This document shows, piece by piece, positions 1 through 12,343 of a stretch of DNA of 64,000 bases; the first letter of the stretch is position 1, and the number at the start of each line of letters is the position of its first letter. The stretch spans positions 25,076,241-25,140,240 of the forward strand of contig NC_083565.1 of NCBI RefSeq assembly GCF_019925205.1. Reading direction: 5' to 3'. Source of the stretch: Metopolophium dirhodum (lineage: Eukaryota; Arthropoda; Insecta; Hemiptera; Aphididae). Below the pieces are notes generated by a model. That model saw only the letters and a program-made list of their open reading frames with translations. It ran no database searches and was not told the origin of the DNA. The position numbers and the translations under genes were made by a program.

Positions 1-295
1 AAATATTGTGTTCCCGTAAATAATTGTTTAAATTGTAAAACGTTTATACCTACCTAATTCATGTATAATAAATATTTACAATAAATAAAGCTAATGCATA
101 TTATTTCAGTGAAGGATAAAAAATATTTTAAAAATCATGGTAAATATTATTAAACTGCATGTTAAAACTTACAATACACAAATCTGACACATAATATAAT
201 ATTTTATATTTAATTCAAATATTCTCAAAGTATTAATTATATTGGTTCTATAATAATTATATCCAATATAAAAAAACATCCTAATTATATTAATT
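1..295. repeat. Diverged dispersed repeat, matching 32575-32870
   Basis: The stretch shares long near-identical blocks in the same order and orientation with 32575-32870: the TTTAAATTGTAAAAC block, the AATAAATAAAG block, ATATTATTTCAG, and the TATTGGTTCTATA block. It is cut by the window edge, so its left limit is unknown. In the downstream copy the same blocks sit among possible small exons. Whether this is a repeat family or part of a duplicated gene intron cannot be settled here. Confidence 0.6.
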
Positions 296-640
296 GTGGG
301 CTAAGTTGTTTTGCTGAGTCGTCTTTTGTGGTATATTGTTGGCTGGTTCATTGGTTCACAATTATTGACCTCGATTCCTGTACCTGAGAATCACTTACGG
401 TGTTTGCCGTTGGACCTAGCTCAATGAACGGCAGATTAAATTATAGTTGACTTGGTGGGCTTTTTTAAGTTACTGACCAAAGACCACCCCTTCATGATAG
501 TTTTGGTAAACATCAATCCTAAAGTCTAAACTTTTTGTTTGGATCGACTTCCGTTGGTACACATTTATTATTTATAGTATTCTCATTGAATATACCTACA
601 ATAATGTATAGAGTGCAAAAAAGATAATCATATAGGTTAT
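296..640. other. AT-rich DNA, nothing recognised
   Basis: No open frame of note, no terminal repeats and no match to the other repeat families of the window were seen. Confidence 0.5.
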
Positions 641-1068
641 TCAAATCTAAAAAAGTGGGTAAGTGAATCTCGCTCTGCTTTTCAGTAGGTTACATGTGGG
701 TCACTCTAATGGATCATCCATTATAATTCTGATCGAAAACGTTCAGTAAGCCTATGATATTACTAAGTATATTTGATGATATTCTTGTGAATAAAGTAAT
801 ATATATTATATATGACCTATTTACGTGGAACCTTGTTTTAAATTTTCAATCCTTAGCTATAAAAGTTGAACATTTAATACATTTTTATCTACAAAATAAT
901 TATTACATTTTAAATTTTATAAATTTTGTCAAAATTCGAACTTTAAATGCTTATGAAAAAATTGTGCTTTTGTATTTTTAATATTTTTCAACTGCTATTG
1001 TAACGATATATTGCATTCATTTTTCACGCTTTTTTACCAAACAAATACAATTTTATTGATATTTATAA
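640..1068 (-). repeat. CR-A dispersed repeat, 3' part, reversed
   Basis: CR-A is my name for a roughly 1.5-kb repeat seen about ten times in the window. Its start reads TTTTAGATTCTGAGCG and its end reads ACATCCACTTACCCACC. This copy is in reverse and runs from the end motif (GTGGGTAAGTG at about 656) through the GGTTACATGTGGGTCACTC and AAAATTGTGC blocks. It stops where the outer inverted repeat begins at 1070. The rest of the same reversed copy appears to resume at about 30753, beyond the right arm, which is what an insertion would leave. Confidence 0.7.
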
Positions 1069-1069
1069 T

Positions 1070-1370
1070 GGGGGGGCATTGAAACGGTAGCCCCCCCACA
1101 TTGAATATTTTAATTTTTGAATGTGCCAAACGTTTGTGCATCGTTTGTGCAGAAATGTGCTCCCGGTCCCGACGTTTGTGCACAAAAACTCCCAACGCTA
1201 TCCAAAAAACAAAGTTGGGAAACGAGAGTCCCCCTTTTTTGAAATTTTAAGTATTTATCATATTCATAAATGTCGTTTAGGTACCTAATAGGTTTAATAC
1301 AATTTTACTATTGCCATGTAAACGTCTAGAAATAGTAGGGCAGTAGGTTCATAATAATTTAATATACAAT
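1070..1370 (+). repeat. Left outer arm of a roughly 29.7-kb inverted-repeat structure
   Basis: The segment is the reverse complement, with minor changes, of 30321-30614. It begins with a G-run and a short CATTGAAAC block, then carries three TGCACAAACG-type words near 1135-1190 and the GTACCTAATAGGTTTAATAC block. The outermost G7/C7-rich hairpin marks the likely terminus. Flanking DNA on both sides is CR-A, which suggests insertion into one CR-A copy, but no clean target duplication is visible and about 140 bp of the target seems missing. Confidence 0.7.
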
Positions 1371-2971
1371 TAAATATTCTATTATTATATCAATATGAAT
1401 ATTGAATGTAGGACATAGGTAATATATTATGTTTTAAATACTATTTTGTTTGTTAAGTAATATTTAAAAGACACACTCTGCAAAAAGATAATAGAACTTA
1501 AAGTTTTATTTTAATTATAAAACGTCAATAACATAATTATATTGTTCAGATCAAAAATAAATAATAATTGACATATTAAAAACCTCTTTATTATTTAAAT
1601 ATTATAATATAATAAATTATAATAAAAACATATTATTAAAAAATCATAATATATAACCGAAAACAAATTAAATAGAAAAATAAAATTAACTTCTAAAAAA
1701 CTTTACTTGTAAATATTATTTATAAGTACACTACCTATACTATATATAATATAATATAACTAATATAGCTATCACAAAAGCATTATGATAAATCATGAAA
1801 CCTTTGATACTGTTCAAATATAAATAAATACAATTTAAATATAAGAAAATGATACAATTCTATGCCTATGCCACAAAGAAAAATCATATAAAAAATTACT
1901 TAGAGTACAATATAATTTGTAAATTTACTTTGGTATTTTCAATGACTAAGTGAACTTTTTCTTTCACACTATCATATATTTGGCATGAATTAATGGGGTT
2001 CCTAAATGTGTGAGTATGATAATAACTAATTGTTTCATATGAGGTAGTCGATTGTTGATTCCAAATCCTCTCAAGCAATATTGAGTCTGTGGTGTGGGAA
2101 TGGATTTTGGAATGTGATTGAGAAAGATACGTGTGTCCGTAAATAATGCATCTTTTGTATTTTTTAAAATAATTAAATTGAAAAAAATAAATATTATCCG
2201 AGAATCGCTGTTACCTCAATTATACCATTACACATTTGATAAATGTTAGAGTTGTATAGTTGTTTTATTATAGAATACTTCTTAGAAAAAATACTTTTTA
2301 AGAGTATTCAAATACAGATACCTGTTTTGAAAAGTATATAAAATACGTGTATTTAAGTAATTAAAAAGAATTTGAATACTTTTGCTCAAGTAGGTACTTA
2401 ATGAGATTTTATCATAGCTGATCTGAGTTCCAAAAATTGAACTTTAGATTTATAGTTTTTTTTTTAAATAACACTTGAAATCCTACTTCTTCAATATTAG
2501 TCGTATTGACTTGAAGTCTTCAAGATACAACGCAGCCAATCTACGATATTAAATTTATGTTCTCAAAAAAGTATCGCGTATCGATCATAAGATTGACAAA
2601 AGAAAATTTCCCGCCAAATTTATTTTTGAATAATTCAAATTATGAACACTTTTTTGAAGCTGTCATGGATTAAAAAACCAGAAAACCCAACCAATTATAC
2701 CAAAATTCCCTACTAATTATACGAAGAGCGATACCAATAAAAAAAATTAATTTATGGATTCTATGAAAAAATTTTATTTCTGTATTCTAATGAAAATTCA
2801 AAATCAACATTTTTGAAAAATAAAAACTGATCTCTCTGCAGAATACTACTGAGATAAATTCTCAGTTAGGTTTATCATGGAATATTTAAAACATAATATT
2901 ATTATATTATTACGTGAGTTGCGCCAGCACCGGCTATTGGAAATTTTGAAATTTTTATTTAATTAATAATT
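1371..2971. other. AT-rich insertion interrupting the left outer arm
   Basis: The right arm reads continuously from the equivalent of 1370 into the equivalent of 3102, so about 1.7 kb here is extra to the left arm. It is very AT-rich and contains one protein-like open frame on the minus strand (1896-2151). The last part (2972-3101) is shared with the copy at 53146. I found no terminal repeats that would identify the inserted piece. Confidence 0.5.
1896..2151 (-). pseudogene. Unassigned protein-like exon or gene fragment
   Basis: On the minus strand a frame is open from 2150 to the stop at 1896-1898. It is preceded by an ACAAAAG 3' splice-like site at 2152-2153. The translation is mixed and polar, with segments such as LLERIWNQQSTTSYETISYY and YDSVKEKVHLVIENTK, unlike the low-complexity frames around it. 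There is no good start codon in context and I do not recognise the family. It may be the last exon of a gene carried by the AT-rich insertion, or a chance frame. Confidence 0.3.
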
Positions 2972-4157
2972 AGCACGTACAAAAAAATGCAATTAGCATG
3001 AATTTGCATGACTAATTTTGTAATTTGCACGATATCAGTGTCCCGGAATCACAAAAATCAAGGGGTGGTGCTGGCGAGATCCTGAAACGCCAGTTGAGTG
3101 AAATTTTTCAAATTTCTAAAATTTAACTACTCCATCATTGAGCACGCATTAAGCATAGATTTGCATTACTATCGCCGATATCCACACGATCGTAATTTCT
3201 GTGCAACCTTATACACGTGCCATCCATTACGACAAGAATTATTTTTTATTATTTTTATTAATCATTATAAGAAATTAATTTTCAGTTGCTAATGATTAAT
3301 AATTAAAATTAATAAAAATGTTAAAAAGAAAACAATTAGTAAAATGTTCAACTTTTTATTAATTATATTTATAAATAGATTATTTATTGAACTAGACTTT
3401 TTATTTCAATTAAGATTTTTTTTATTAATATTCGAATTTTATCAATTATCAATTTTTTAATTGACTGATTTTTATAACTTTTTCTAGATTCTAATAAATA
3501 TTAGTAAAAAATCAATAACAATACATAAAAATTGAAATTTATAAAAATTAAAAATTAAGAAAGAAAACCCCAGAAAATCATTTGAATAAAAAAATGATAT
3601 CTAATAAAAATCAAATATTAATAAAAGAACCCTAGTTAAATTTTAAAAAAAAATATCTTAATTGCATAAAAAATCTAAAAAAGAAAAAGCAGCTAAATAA
3701 AAAATTAGTATTTAATTAAAAATCTAATACTAATAAGGTGTCTAGTTAAGTATGCATTTTAATTGAATTTAGATTTTTTATAAAATATTATTTTTCATTC
3801 AACTGATTTTTTTTTATAAATATTCGATTTTTATCAATTAATCAATTTTTATTCGACTGATTTTTTTATCCTATTTAGTTTTTTTAGATTATTGTTTTTT
3901 TATAATGGTTTTATAATTGAACTAACTTTTTTTTATTGAAATTAGTTTTTTTATTAAATATACATTTTTTATTCAACTGCTTTTTTCTTTTTTAGATTTT
4001 TTATCCAATAAAGATATTTTTTTAAATTTAACTAAGCTCTTATCATTAATATTTTATTTTTTAATAAATATCATATTCTTATTCAATTGATTTCCTGTGT
4101 TTTTCTTTATTAATTTTCTATATTTTATTAAATATCAATTTGTATGTCCTGTTATCG
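2972..4157 (+). repeat. Long AT-rich terminal repeat, left arm
   Basis: The segment begins AATAATTAGCACGTAC and is shared in the same orientation with 53146-54320. From 3102 on it is also the reverse complement of 29396-30323. It is dominated by A and T with scattered TTTTTATTCAACTG-type words. It sits immediately outside the CR-A core in both large copies, so CR-A flanked by these arms forms a compact long-TIR element, and the inner 23-kb element has inserted into its core. Confidence 0.7.
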
Positions 4158-4551
4158 ATTTTAGATTCTGATGTATTGATTTTACAATGATGTGTGTTTT
4201 TTTTTAATTTTTTTTATTTAATTTTTAGTTTTTTTAAATTTTTAAATTTTTTTTTTGTTTCTGTCATCACCTTTTTGGAAAGTAAAAGTGCTTGGATTTT
4301 CTTCAACAGTAACTTTTCTGATAGGAAAGTGAATCTAGTTGGTACTTTAGGGGGTCAAAAATTTCTCAGTAGTTTTCAAAAGCGTCGTGAAAAACAAAAG
4401 AAAAATTAAGGAAAAACGGGAATTTTTACGTTAAATTTGTTTTTGAGAAAATCGATTTTGGTTTTTGATGTAACTCTAATACAAATGACCGCAGGGACAT
4501 GAAATTTTGACTGAATGTTTATAATTGCATTTTCTATACACCATAACATTT
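4158..4551 (+). repeat. CR-A core, left part, split by the 23-kb insertion
   Basis: It starts TTTTAGATTCTG and carries the GATTTTACAATGATGTGTG, GGATTTTCTTCAACAGTAAC and AATTAAGGAAAAACGGG blocks of CR-A. A short GAGCGAAGCGATGA stretch present in other copies is missing after the start. It ends in TTCTATACACC followed by ATAACATTT, where the large element begins. The continuation of this copy is at 27975. Confidence 0.75.
4543..4551. repeat. 9-bp target-site duplication, left copy
   Basis: ATAACATTT here pairs with ATAATATTT at 27975-27983 (one mismatch). The undisturbed site in the related copy at 54706-54714 reads ATAACATTT once. Nine-base duplications are typical of MULE and Foldback transposition. 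Confidence 0.8.
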
Positions 4552-4720
4552 ATGTCCATGAATTTGACCCACCCACTTTCTATGATAAGACCCAAACCAA
4601 TACCAAAAGTTAGCAAATAGTTAGCAAATAATAGCAAATTTACTATAGAAGTTAGCAAATCATTTTTGAGGCAGTTATAAGCATTATTTATTTGGGTGGG
4701 CCAAGTTCAGGTAACCCACC
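4552..4720 (+). repeat. Left terminal leader, a diverged satellite unit
   Basis: It is the reverse complement of 27806-27974 with very few changes. It is itself recognisable as an old monomer: CCCACCCACTTT, then AGTTAGCAAATAGTTAGC, AATAATAGCAAAT and GAAGTTAGCAAATCA occur in the same order as in the 135-bp unit. It is the part of the terminus most likely to hold transposase binding sites. Confidence 0.7.
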
Positions 4721-7575
4721 CACTTTGTCCGATCGTCTCCAAACAAACGCCGGTAGTTAGCAAACAGTTAGCAAATAATAGCAAATCAATTTTTGAAGTT
4801 AGCAAATCAAAATTCTATTTTTGGCAGATTTTAGAAAAAAAAATTCCAGCCCACCCACTTTGTCCGATCGTCTCCAAACAAACGCCGTTAGTTAGCAAAC
4901 AGTTAGCAAATAATAGCAAATCAATTTTTGAAGTTAGCAAATCAAAATTCTATTTTTGGCCGATTTAAGAAAAAAAAATTCCAGCCCACCCACTTTGTCC
5001 GATCGTCTCCAAACAAACGCCGTTAGTTAGCAAACAGTTAGCAAATAATAGCAAATCAATTTTTGAAGTTAGCAAATCAAAATTCTATTTTTGGCCGATT
5101 TAAGAAAAAAAAATTCCAGCCCACCCACTTTGTCCGATCGTCTCCAAACAAACGCCGGTAGTTAGCAAACAGTTAGCAAATAATAGCAAATCAATTTTTG
5201 AAGTTAGCAAATCAAAATTCTATTTTTGGCAGATTTTAGAAAAAAAAATTCCAGCCCACCCACTTTGTCCGATCGTCTCCAAACAAACGCCGGTAGTTAG
5301 CAAACAGTTAGCAAATAATAGCAAATCAATTTTTGAAGTTAGCAAATCAAAATTCTATTTTTGGCCGATTTTAGAAAAAAAAATTCCAGCCCACCCACTT
5401 TGTCCGATTTTAGAAAAAAAAATTCCAGCCCACCCACTTTGGCCGATTTTAGAAAAAAAAATTCCAGCCCACCCACTTTGTCCGATCGTCTCCAAACAAA
5501 CGCCGGTAGTTAGCAAACAGTTAGCAAATAATAGCAAATCAATTTTTGAAGTTAGCAAATCAAAATTCTATTTTTGGCAGATTTTAGAAAAAAAAATTCC
5601 AGCCCACCCACTTTGTCCGATCGTCTCCAAACAAACGCCGGTAGTTAGAAAAAAAAATTCCAGCCCACCCACTTTGTCCGATCGTCTCCAAACAAACGCC
5701 GGTAGTTAGCAAACAGTTAGCAAATAATAGCAAATCAATTTTTGAAGTTAGCAAATCAAAATTCTATTTTTGGCAGATTTTAGAAAAAAAAATTCCAGCC
5801 CACCCACTTTGTCCGATCGTCTCCAAACAAACGCCGTTAGTTAGCAAACAGTTAGCAAATAATAGCAAATCAATTTTTGAAGTTAGCAAATCAAAATTCT
5901 ATTTTTGGCCGATTTAAGAAAAAAAAATTCCAGCCCACCCACTTTGTCCGATCGTCTCCAAACAAACGCCGGTAGTTAGCAAACAGTTAGCAAATAATAG
6001 CAAATCAATTTTTGAAGTTAGCAAATCAAAATTCTATTTTTGGCCGATTTTAGAAAAAAAAATTCCAGCCCACCCACTTTGGCCGATTTTAGAAAAAAAA
6101 ATTCCAGCCCACCCACTTTGTCCGATCGTCTCCAAACAAACGCCGGTAGTTAGCAAACAGTTAGCAAATAATAGCAAATCAATTTTTGAAGTTAGCAAAT
6201 CAAAATTCTATTTTTGGCAGATTTTAGAAAAAAAAATTCCAGCCCACCCACTTTGTCCGATCGTCTCCAAACAAACGCCGTTAGTTAGCAAACAGTTAGC
6301 AAATAATAGCAAATCAATTTTTGAAGTTAGCAAATCAAAATTCTATTTTTGGCCGATTTAAGAAAAAAAAATTCCAGCCCACCCACTTTGTCCGATCGTC
6401 TCCAAACAAACGCCGGTAGTTAGCAAACAGTTAGCAAATAATAGCAAATCAATTTTTGAAGTTAGCAAATCAAAATTCTATTTTTGGCCGATTTAAGAAA
6501 AAAAAATTCCAGCCCACCCACTTTGTCCGATCGTCTCCAAACAAACGCCGGTAGTTAGCAAACAGTTAGCAAATAATAGCAAATCAATTTTTGAAGTTAG
6601 CAAATCAAAATTCTATTTTTGGCCGATTTTAGAAAAAAAAATTCCAGCCCACCCACTTTGTCCGATCGTCTCCAAACAAACGCCGGTAGTTAGCAAACAG
6701 TTAGCAAATAATAGCAAATCAATTTTTGAAGTTAGCAAATCAAAATTCTATTTTTGGCCGATTTTAGAAAAAAAAATTCCAGCCCACCCACTTTGTCCGA
6801 TCGTCTCCAAACAAACGCCGGTAGTTAGCAAACAGTTAGCAAATAATAGCAAATCAATTTTTGAAGTTAGCAAATCAAAATTCTATTTTTGGCAGATTTT
6901 AGAAAAAAAAATTCCAGCCCACCCACTTTGTCCGATCGTCTCCAAACAAACGCCGGTAGTTAGCAAACAGTTAGCAAATAATAGCAAATCAATTTTTGAA
7001 GTTAGCAAATCAAAATTCTATTTTTGGCCGATTTTAGAAAAAAAAATTCCAGCCCACCCACTTTGTCCGATCGTCTCCAAACAAACGCCGGTAGTTAGCA
7101 AACAGTTAGCAAATAATAGCAAATCAATTTTTGAAGTTAGCAAATCAAAATTCTATTTTTGGCCGATTTTAGAAAAAAAATTCCAGCCCACCTACTTTGT
7201 CCGATTTTAGAAAAAAAAATTCCAGCCCACCCACTTTGTCCGATCGTCTCCAAACAAACGCCGGTAGTTAGCAAACAGTTAGCAAATAATAGCAAATCAA
7301 TTTTTGATGTTAGCAAATCAAAATTCTATTTTTGGCAGATTTTAGAAAAAAAAATTCCAGCCCACCCACTTTGTCCGATCGTCTCCAAACAAACGCCGGT
7401 AGTTAGCAAACAGTTAGCAAATAATAGCAAATCAATTTTTGAAGTTAGCTAATCAAAATTCTATTTTTGGCAGATTTTAGAAAAAAAAATTCCAGCCCAC
7501 CCACTTTGTCCCATCGTCTCCAAACAAACGCCGTTAGTTAGCAAACAGTTAGCGAAATAATAGCAAATTATTAAT
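4721..7575 (+). repeat. Left 135-bp satellite array, about 21 units
   Basis: Tandem units of 135 bp contain CCGATCGTCTCCAAACAAAC, GCCGGTAGTTAGCAAACAG, ATAATAGCAAATCAA and TTCCAGCCCACCCACTTTG. Units differ at a few diagnostic sites: GCCGGTAG or GCCGTTAG, GGCAGATTTTAG or GGCCGATTTTAG or GGCCGATTTAAG. Near 5395-5460, 5645, 6060-6120 and 7165-7225 shortened units repeat only the ATTTTAGAAAAAAAAATTCC part. The orientation is opposite to the right array. Confidence 0.95.
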
Positions 7576-8412
7576 TATTATTTTTGCATTACTCTTTTAT
7601 ATTATTTTTAGATTATGAATTACGATAATATCCATAATAAAACTCATATACTCATATACGATATTAGTTATTACTTATTAGGTGTAATTTTTAGTGTTTT
7701 ATAAAATAGATACGTGTATGAGTATGATTTTTCGTATCCTTGGTGATATGACAACTTCTAAAATATTCTCAATCTGCTTTAGTAGCGTACATAAGCCTTT
7801 TTTATGGGTGGGGGGTTACAAAAATATTTTCATATCTACATTATATGGGATTTGACCATGTGACAAATAGTATAGTTAATACCTACTTCACCCCCGTGTA
7901 TTATTTGGCTGTAATAATATTATATACTAATTAGTGACATAAAGCAATTAAGCGTGTTGTGTTATTTTACCACCTCAATCCAAACTAACACTACGACCGG
8001 ATCATGATCAACCAGTGTTCAATCATCGTGTATGCATCACACTTTGTAGTCTGTGTTTTTTTTCACACGATTAATGTCTTCTGGTATCATCACATATCGT
8101 GGTTACTGCTAATAAGATGAACACGACAAATGTAAATCTATTAACGGACTAAGATATTAATATTATACAGGATTATGGAACACAAATAATATTTGTTGGG
8201 GACTTCAGCACTTGGGCTAAATACAGGACTATAACATAACTTAACCTAGACAAAAGGTTAGAGAGTGTGTTACACTGGTGCACAAGCCACAAATCTTACG
8301 ATTGGATGGAGTACGACACTGCATTTTCGATACTGCGTTAAGTCTTTAGTGGATATCGTCAAAGACTATAATATATTAATAATTAATATTGTACATAAGA
8401 TACCCTGGTCAA
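7576..8412. other. Interior of the large element, no gene seen
   Basis: AT-rich sequence between the left array and the 188-bp hairpin element. There is no convincing open frame or known terminal motif. Confidence 0.5.
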
Positions 8413-8600
8413 ACTGTGGTATTTTCGCCGTCGGGTCCGAACGGCTTTACCACCGAGGTTTTTACGTTTACGAGTGTTTAAATATAGTGCGCCATACACA
8501 GCGATTTTGCCGTTTATCGACGTTGACACCGCTTAACCGTTCGTATCGTAAAAACTGCGGCGGTAAAACTGTTCGGACCCGACGGCGAAATTACCACAGT
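8413..8600. mobile_element. 188-bp MITE with about 54-bp inverted termini
   Basis: Both ends begin ACTGTGGTAWTTTCGCCGTC inward, and the pairing continues through GGGTCCGAAC and a TTTACCRCCG stretch to GTTTTTACG, about 54 bp per arm with a few mismatches. The centre is about 80 bp. Its GC content is well above its surroundings. No clear target duplication is visible, so the superfamily is unassigned. An open frame of 145 codons across this region (8265-8702) is a by-product of the hairpin. Confidence 0.75.
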
Positions 8601-9428
8601 GTGGAGGGGGCCACTTGTGATCTAAATATAACATACATTATACTAATTATTGTTGTATTGAAATTATTGATAAAAAGGAAATATTCAATATTGTATTTAT
8701 AGATATTCGTCGAAATTATTTTATTTTATTATCGATTATATTTTAATACCATTGTTGTATCTGCATTCGATGTCTAAACATTACCTTGATGTACTTGATT
8801 GTGAATCGTGTTTCTTTTTTGAACCTTATGTTAAGTTGTATTATATTGTTAATTGCTTATAATAATAAGTAAAAATAATAATTAACATATACGTAATGGA
8901 AACGAAGGTAAGTACATTCCTTTATTGAAATACATAATTAAGTAAACATCATTGATTAATTATTGTGTAGCTACGCAAAATCTCAGCAAAGTAAAATTGC
9001 TCCGCCTGTAGTAGCTAGTCTATAATCGCGTCGGGATGAAATCTAGGTAATTTGAAATGTTGAGATTTGAAGTTGAGTATAATTATAATATAATATTTTA
9101 TCGATTAATTTATACAGAGTCTGTTCACTATTCAGACTTTCAGGACTCTTGGATTTTCTCTTTCATTATTATGCTAGGTACTGATAAACGTTTTAGATTC
9201 TGAGCGGTGATTAGTTTTACTATAATGTGTTTTTTTATCCATATATATTCAGATATTCTATATAATTTCTAGGTATATAATTGGTATATTAATATAATCT
9301 TAAAATTCAACATTTTTAGTCAACGATTATTTTGTAACGCAATGTCACACATCGTTTTAAAATTGAAAAAAGCTGGAATAAAGTCTATTAAAAAAAAATT
9401 GTTTTTAAACTAAAATTATTGCAACTAT
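8601..9428. other. AT-rich interior DNA with a small CR-A start fragment
   Basis: A short TTTTAGATTCTGAGCG start-like block of CR-A occurs near 9191. Otherwise nothing was recognised. Confidence 0.45.
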
Positions 9429-10379
9429 AAGCTGGTTACACACGGAGCGGTTTGGCCGCGCGCGGTCGCGGTTTTTATCCGCGGCGGATAACCGCCGACG
9501 ATTAAACACGGGTTATTCAATTGGCATATTCATACGGGAAAAACAGCGCCGCTGATCGGCGCGGTCGGCCGCTTGCGACCGCTCTTGTTTAATTTTCGAG
9601 CGGTCGACCGCTTCCGCTCTCTAAAATTAAACAATGCTTTTCCAATAGACCTGTTCAAACGCGCGGTTTGGCCGCCGCGGTTCGCTAGCGGTAGTCTTGT
9701 AAAAACATTTAAAAATCATGATTGAAGTGTGAACTTGGTAAATTCATTGCTTCAATCCTAATCAGCCTTTCTTCTTTTGAAATTGGAATGCGCATAATTG
9801 TTAATTGTTTCGATATCAATGGTCCACTTAATGAAATCTAAAAAAGAATAGAAATTAGTAGTTACATTATAATTGGAATAAAAATATATTATTAAAAGTA
9901 TATCTTATTTACTAAGAGCATGACCCTAATTATTTTAAAGCTAAAAAAAGAAGGTTGGATAAGTAACTTTGCCACTCTACTGTACAGTTAGTAAATCGTA
10001 CCTTGCAATTTATAGGAGTAACTCAGTAACAAAAGTATGTTAGGTAAGTAAAAGTTACTCACTGTAGGATGTTTTAAGTTTGAATTGAATGATATAAAAT
10101 CATACGAAAAACAATAAATTATCAACCATATTTTTTAATATTATTGCTGTTAATGTAATTTATTTTTCTATAAGTAATACTGTAGGTACTGATATAGGTA
10201 CTTAAAAAGTTTCAATAACTCACGAATAATATTTTTAAATTGTAACAAAATAGGTAACTAAAAAAGTTTTTAAACTTTAAATAGGTATCTGATTTCGTCA
10301 ACATACTTAAAAATATGATATTAAATAAATGTTATTTATATATTTCTAAAATTTTTTGGTTACAGTATAAAATATTTAT

Positions 10380-12010
10380 GAAAAACATTGTTTTTAATTT
10401 TCAACTATTAGCTATAAAAATTGAACATTTTACCTATACATTTTTATCTATAATATAATTTTAAAATATACGTGATTTTCACCAATTTTGTGAATGTTCT
10501 AACTTTAAACGGTTATAAAAAAATATTGTGACTATGTACTTTCGATATTTTAGATTCTGAGCGAAGCGATGAATGTATTGATTTTACAATGATGTGTGTT
10601 TTTTTATTTTATTTTTTTATTTTTGTGTCTGTCATTACCTTTTAGGACAGTATAAGTGCTTGGATTTTCTTCAACAGTAACTTTTCTGATAGGAAAGTGA
10701 ATCTAGTTGGTACTTTGGGGAGGTCAAAAGTAAAAATTTCCCAATAGTTTTCAAAAGTGCCCGGAAAAACAAAATAAAAATTAAGGAAAAACGGGAATTT
10801 TTACGCAAAATCGGTTTTCGACCATATCGATTTCGGTTTTTGGTGTAACTCTAAAACAAATGAACGTATATACATGAAATATTCACTTGTTGTTTATATT
10901 TGCATTTTTTAGAAACGATAACATTTTCAAAATATTTTGATTTGTTTTAAACTGTTTAGGAACATTTTCAGTTTCCAATTTTATTAGTATTTTTTTCTAT
11001 GGATGTCAATGCAACTTTATATGTTGGATAAAAAAGCTTGAAAATTTAATAGAAGGCTCCTAGGTTATTGTTTCAAGGGCAAATGAAAAAAATTAAAAAT
11101 CCTTAGTCACAGTTTTTTATTTATGAGCATTTAAAGTTCAAATATTGACAAAATACGGAAAAATCACGAAAATTAGCAAATTATTTTGAGTTGATAATTT
11201 ATAAAAGTGTTTCTTTTTAAATCTAAGATTTGAAAATGTAATATAAGATTACTCATAAGTTTGTCTATCTTTATCAAAAAAAAAAGAAACTTAAATTAAA
11301 TTTTTATGAGCGTCTGAAATTTATATTTTTACAACATTTGATATTTACTCGATTTCTCATGTAACAATTTTCTTATTTTATTGTAATTAAAAAGCGGATG
11401 ACTGTAGATACTTGAAAATTTCACTGAATGTTTATATTAGCATTTTCTATACACCATACAATTTTGAAAATATTTTGACTCTTTTTGAGCTGTTTACGGA
11501 CATTGTCAGTTTTAAATTTTTTTAGTTTTTTTTTTTTATAAATATCAATAAAATTTTATTTTTTGGGTAAAAAAGCGTTAAAATTTAATATAAGGCTCCT
11601 GATATATCGTTCTAATAGCAGTTGAAAAATATTAAAAATACATAGGCACAATTTTTTTTTATAAGCATTTAAAGTTCAAATTTTGACAACATTTATCAAA
11701 TTTATAATTTATTAATTATTTTGTAGTTAAAAATGTATAAAATGTTTAACTTTTATGGCTAAGGATTGAAAATTTAAAACAAGGCTCCCCGTAAATAGGT
11801 TATATATAAATTACTTTATTCACAATAATATCATCAAATATACTTATTTCATAGGCTCCTATCATAGGCTGACTGACCGTTTTCGCTCAGAATCGTTTTT
11901 CTTATACAATGATATTATATCATTGAATTCAAATTTAACACCATCCATTACAGTGACCCACTTGTAACCTACTGTACAGCAGAGTGACATCCACTTATCC
12001 ACCTTTTTTA
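10380..12010 (+). repeat. CR-A copy inside the Harbinger-type element
   Basis: A short reversed CR-A piece (about 10380-10535) is followed by a nearly full forward copy from about 10547 (TTTTAGATTCTGAGCGAAGC) to the ACATCCACTTATCCACC end. The copy interrupts the transposase gene, which survives only as its first exon at 12116-12343. Confidence 0.75.
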
Positions 12011-12115
12011 AATATGAAACTTATGAGGAACATTGCATTCAATTTTCAAACTTTTTGAACGATCGATTTGGTACCTACTTTTCCTCTTTTATAAATAAAA
12101 TATTTAGCTACTCAC

Positions 12116-12343
12116 CAACTCGTCAAACGATTGTACAGACATTCGGTAGTACTTGAAAAACTCCTCTGGATGTGCTCGAAGTACCATAAAGTTGACAATG
12201 AACTGGCCTTCTTGTGGTCTTTTAAGTTGATCGGATGTACCCAAAAACGTCGCTTCGATATTTTTTTTTTTTTGCTGGTGTCTTTTAAATAGCGCATGTG
12301 CAACAGCTATGGCTTCTACGTCATCCCATAATAGTTGGTCCAT
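12116..12343 (-). pseudogene. Harbinger-like transposase, first exon, frame-broken
   Basis: Starting from the ATG at 12343 the frame reads MDQLLWDDVEAIAVAHALF. A neighbouring frame contains RRFWVHPIN, and the first frame resumes with LRAHPEEFFKYYRMSVQSFD. This order matches the N-terminal region of PIF/Harbinger transposases (RR.WVHP followed by a F..YFRMS..FD segment). Two compensating shifts are needed, one at the T-run near 12260-12273. At 12115 the exon meets GTGAGT, a good 5' splice site. The DDE catalytic part is absent, so this copy cannot encode an active transposase. Confidence 0.65.

Noticed and set aside
4194..4409. Phe-rich open frame in CR-A (similar ones at 14319-14510, 12848-13066 and 32087-32312)
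   Set aside because: Driven by T or A runs of the dispersed repeat, not shared in frame between copies.
4721..7575. CRISPR-like array
   Set aside because: The 135-bp units are contiguous without variable spacers, and the genome is eukaryotic; it is satellite DNA.
8265..8702. 145-codon open frame
   Set aside because: It spans the inverted arms of the 188-bp hairpin element and has no family features; a by-product of the GC-rich hairpin.
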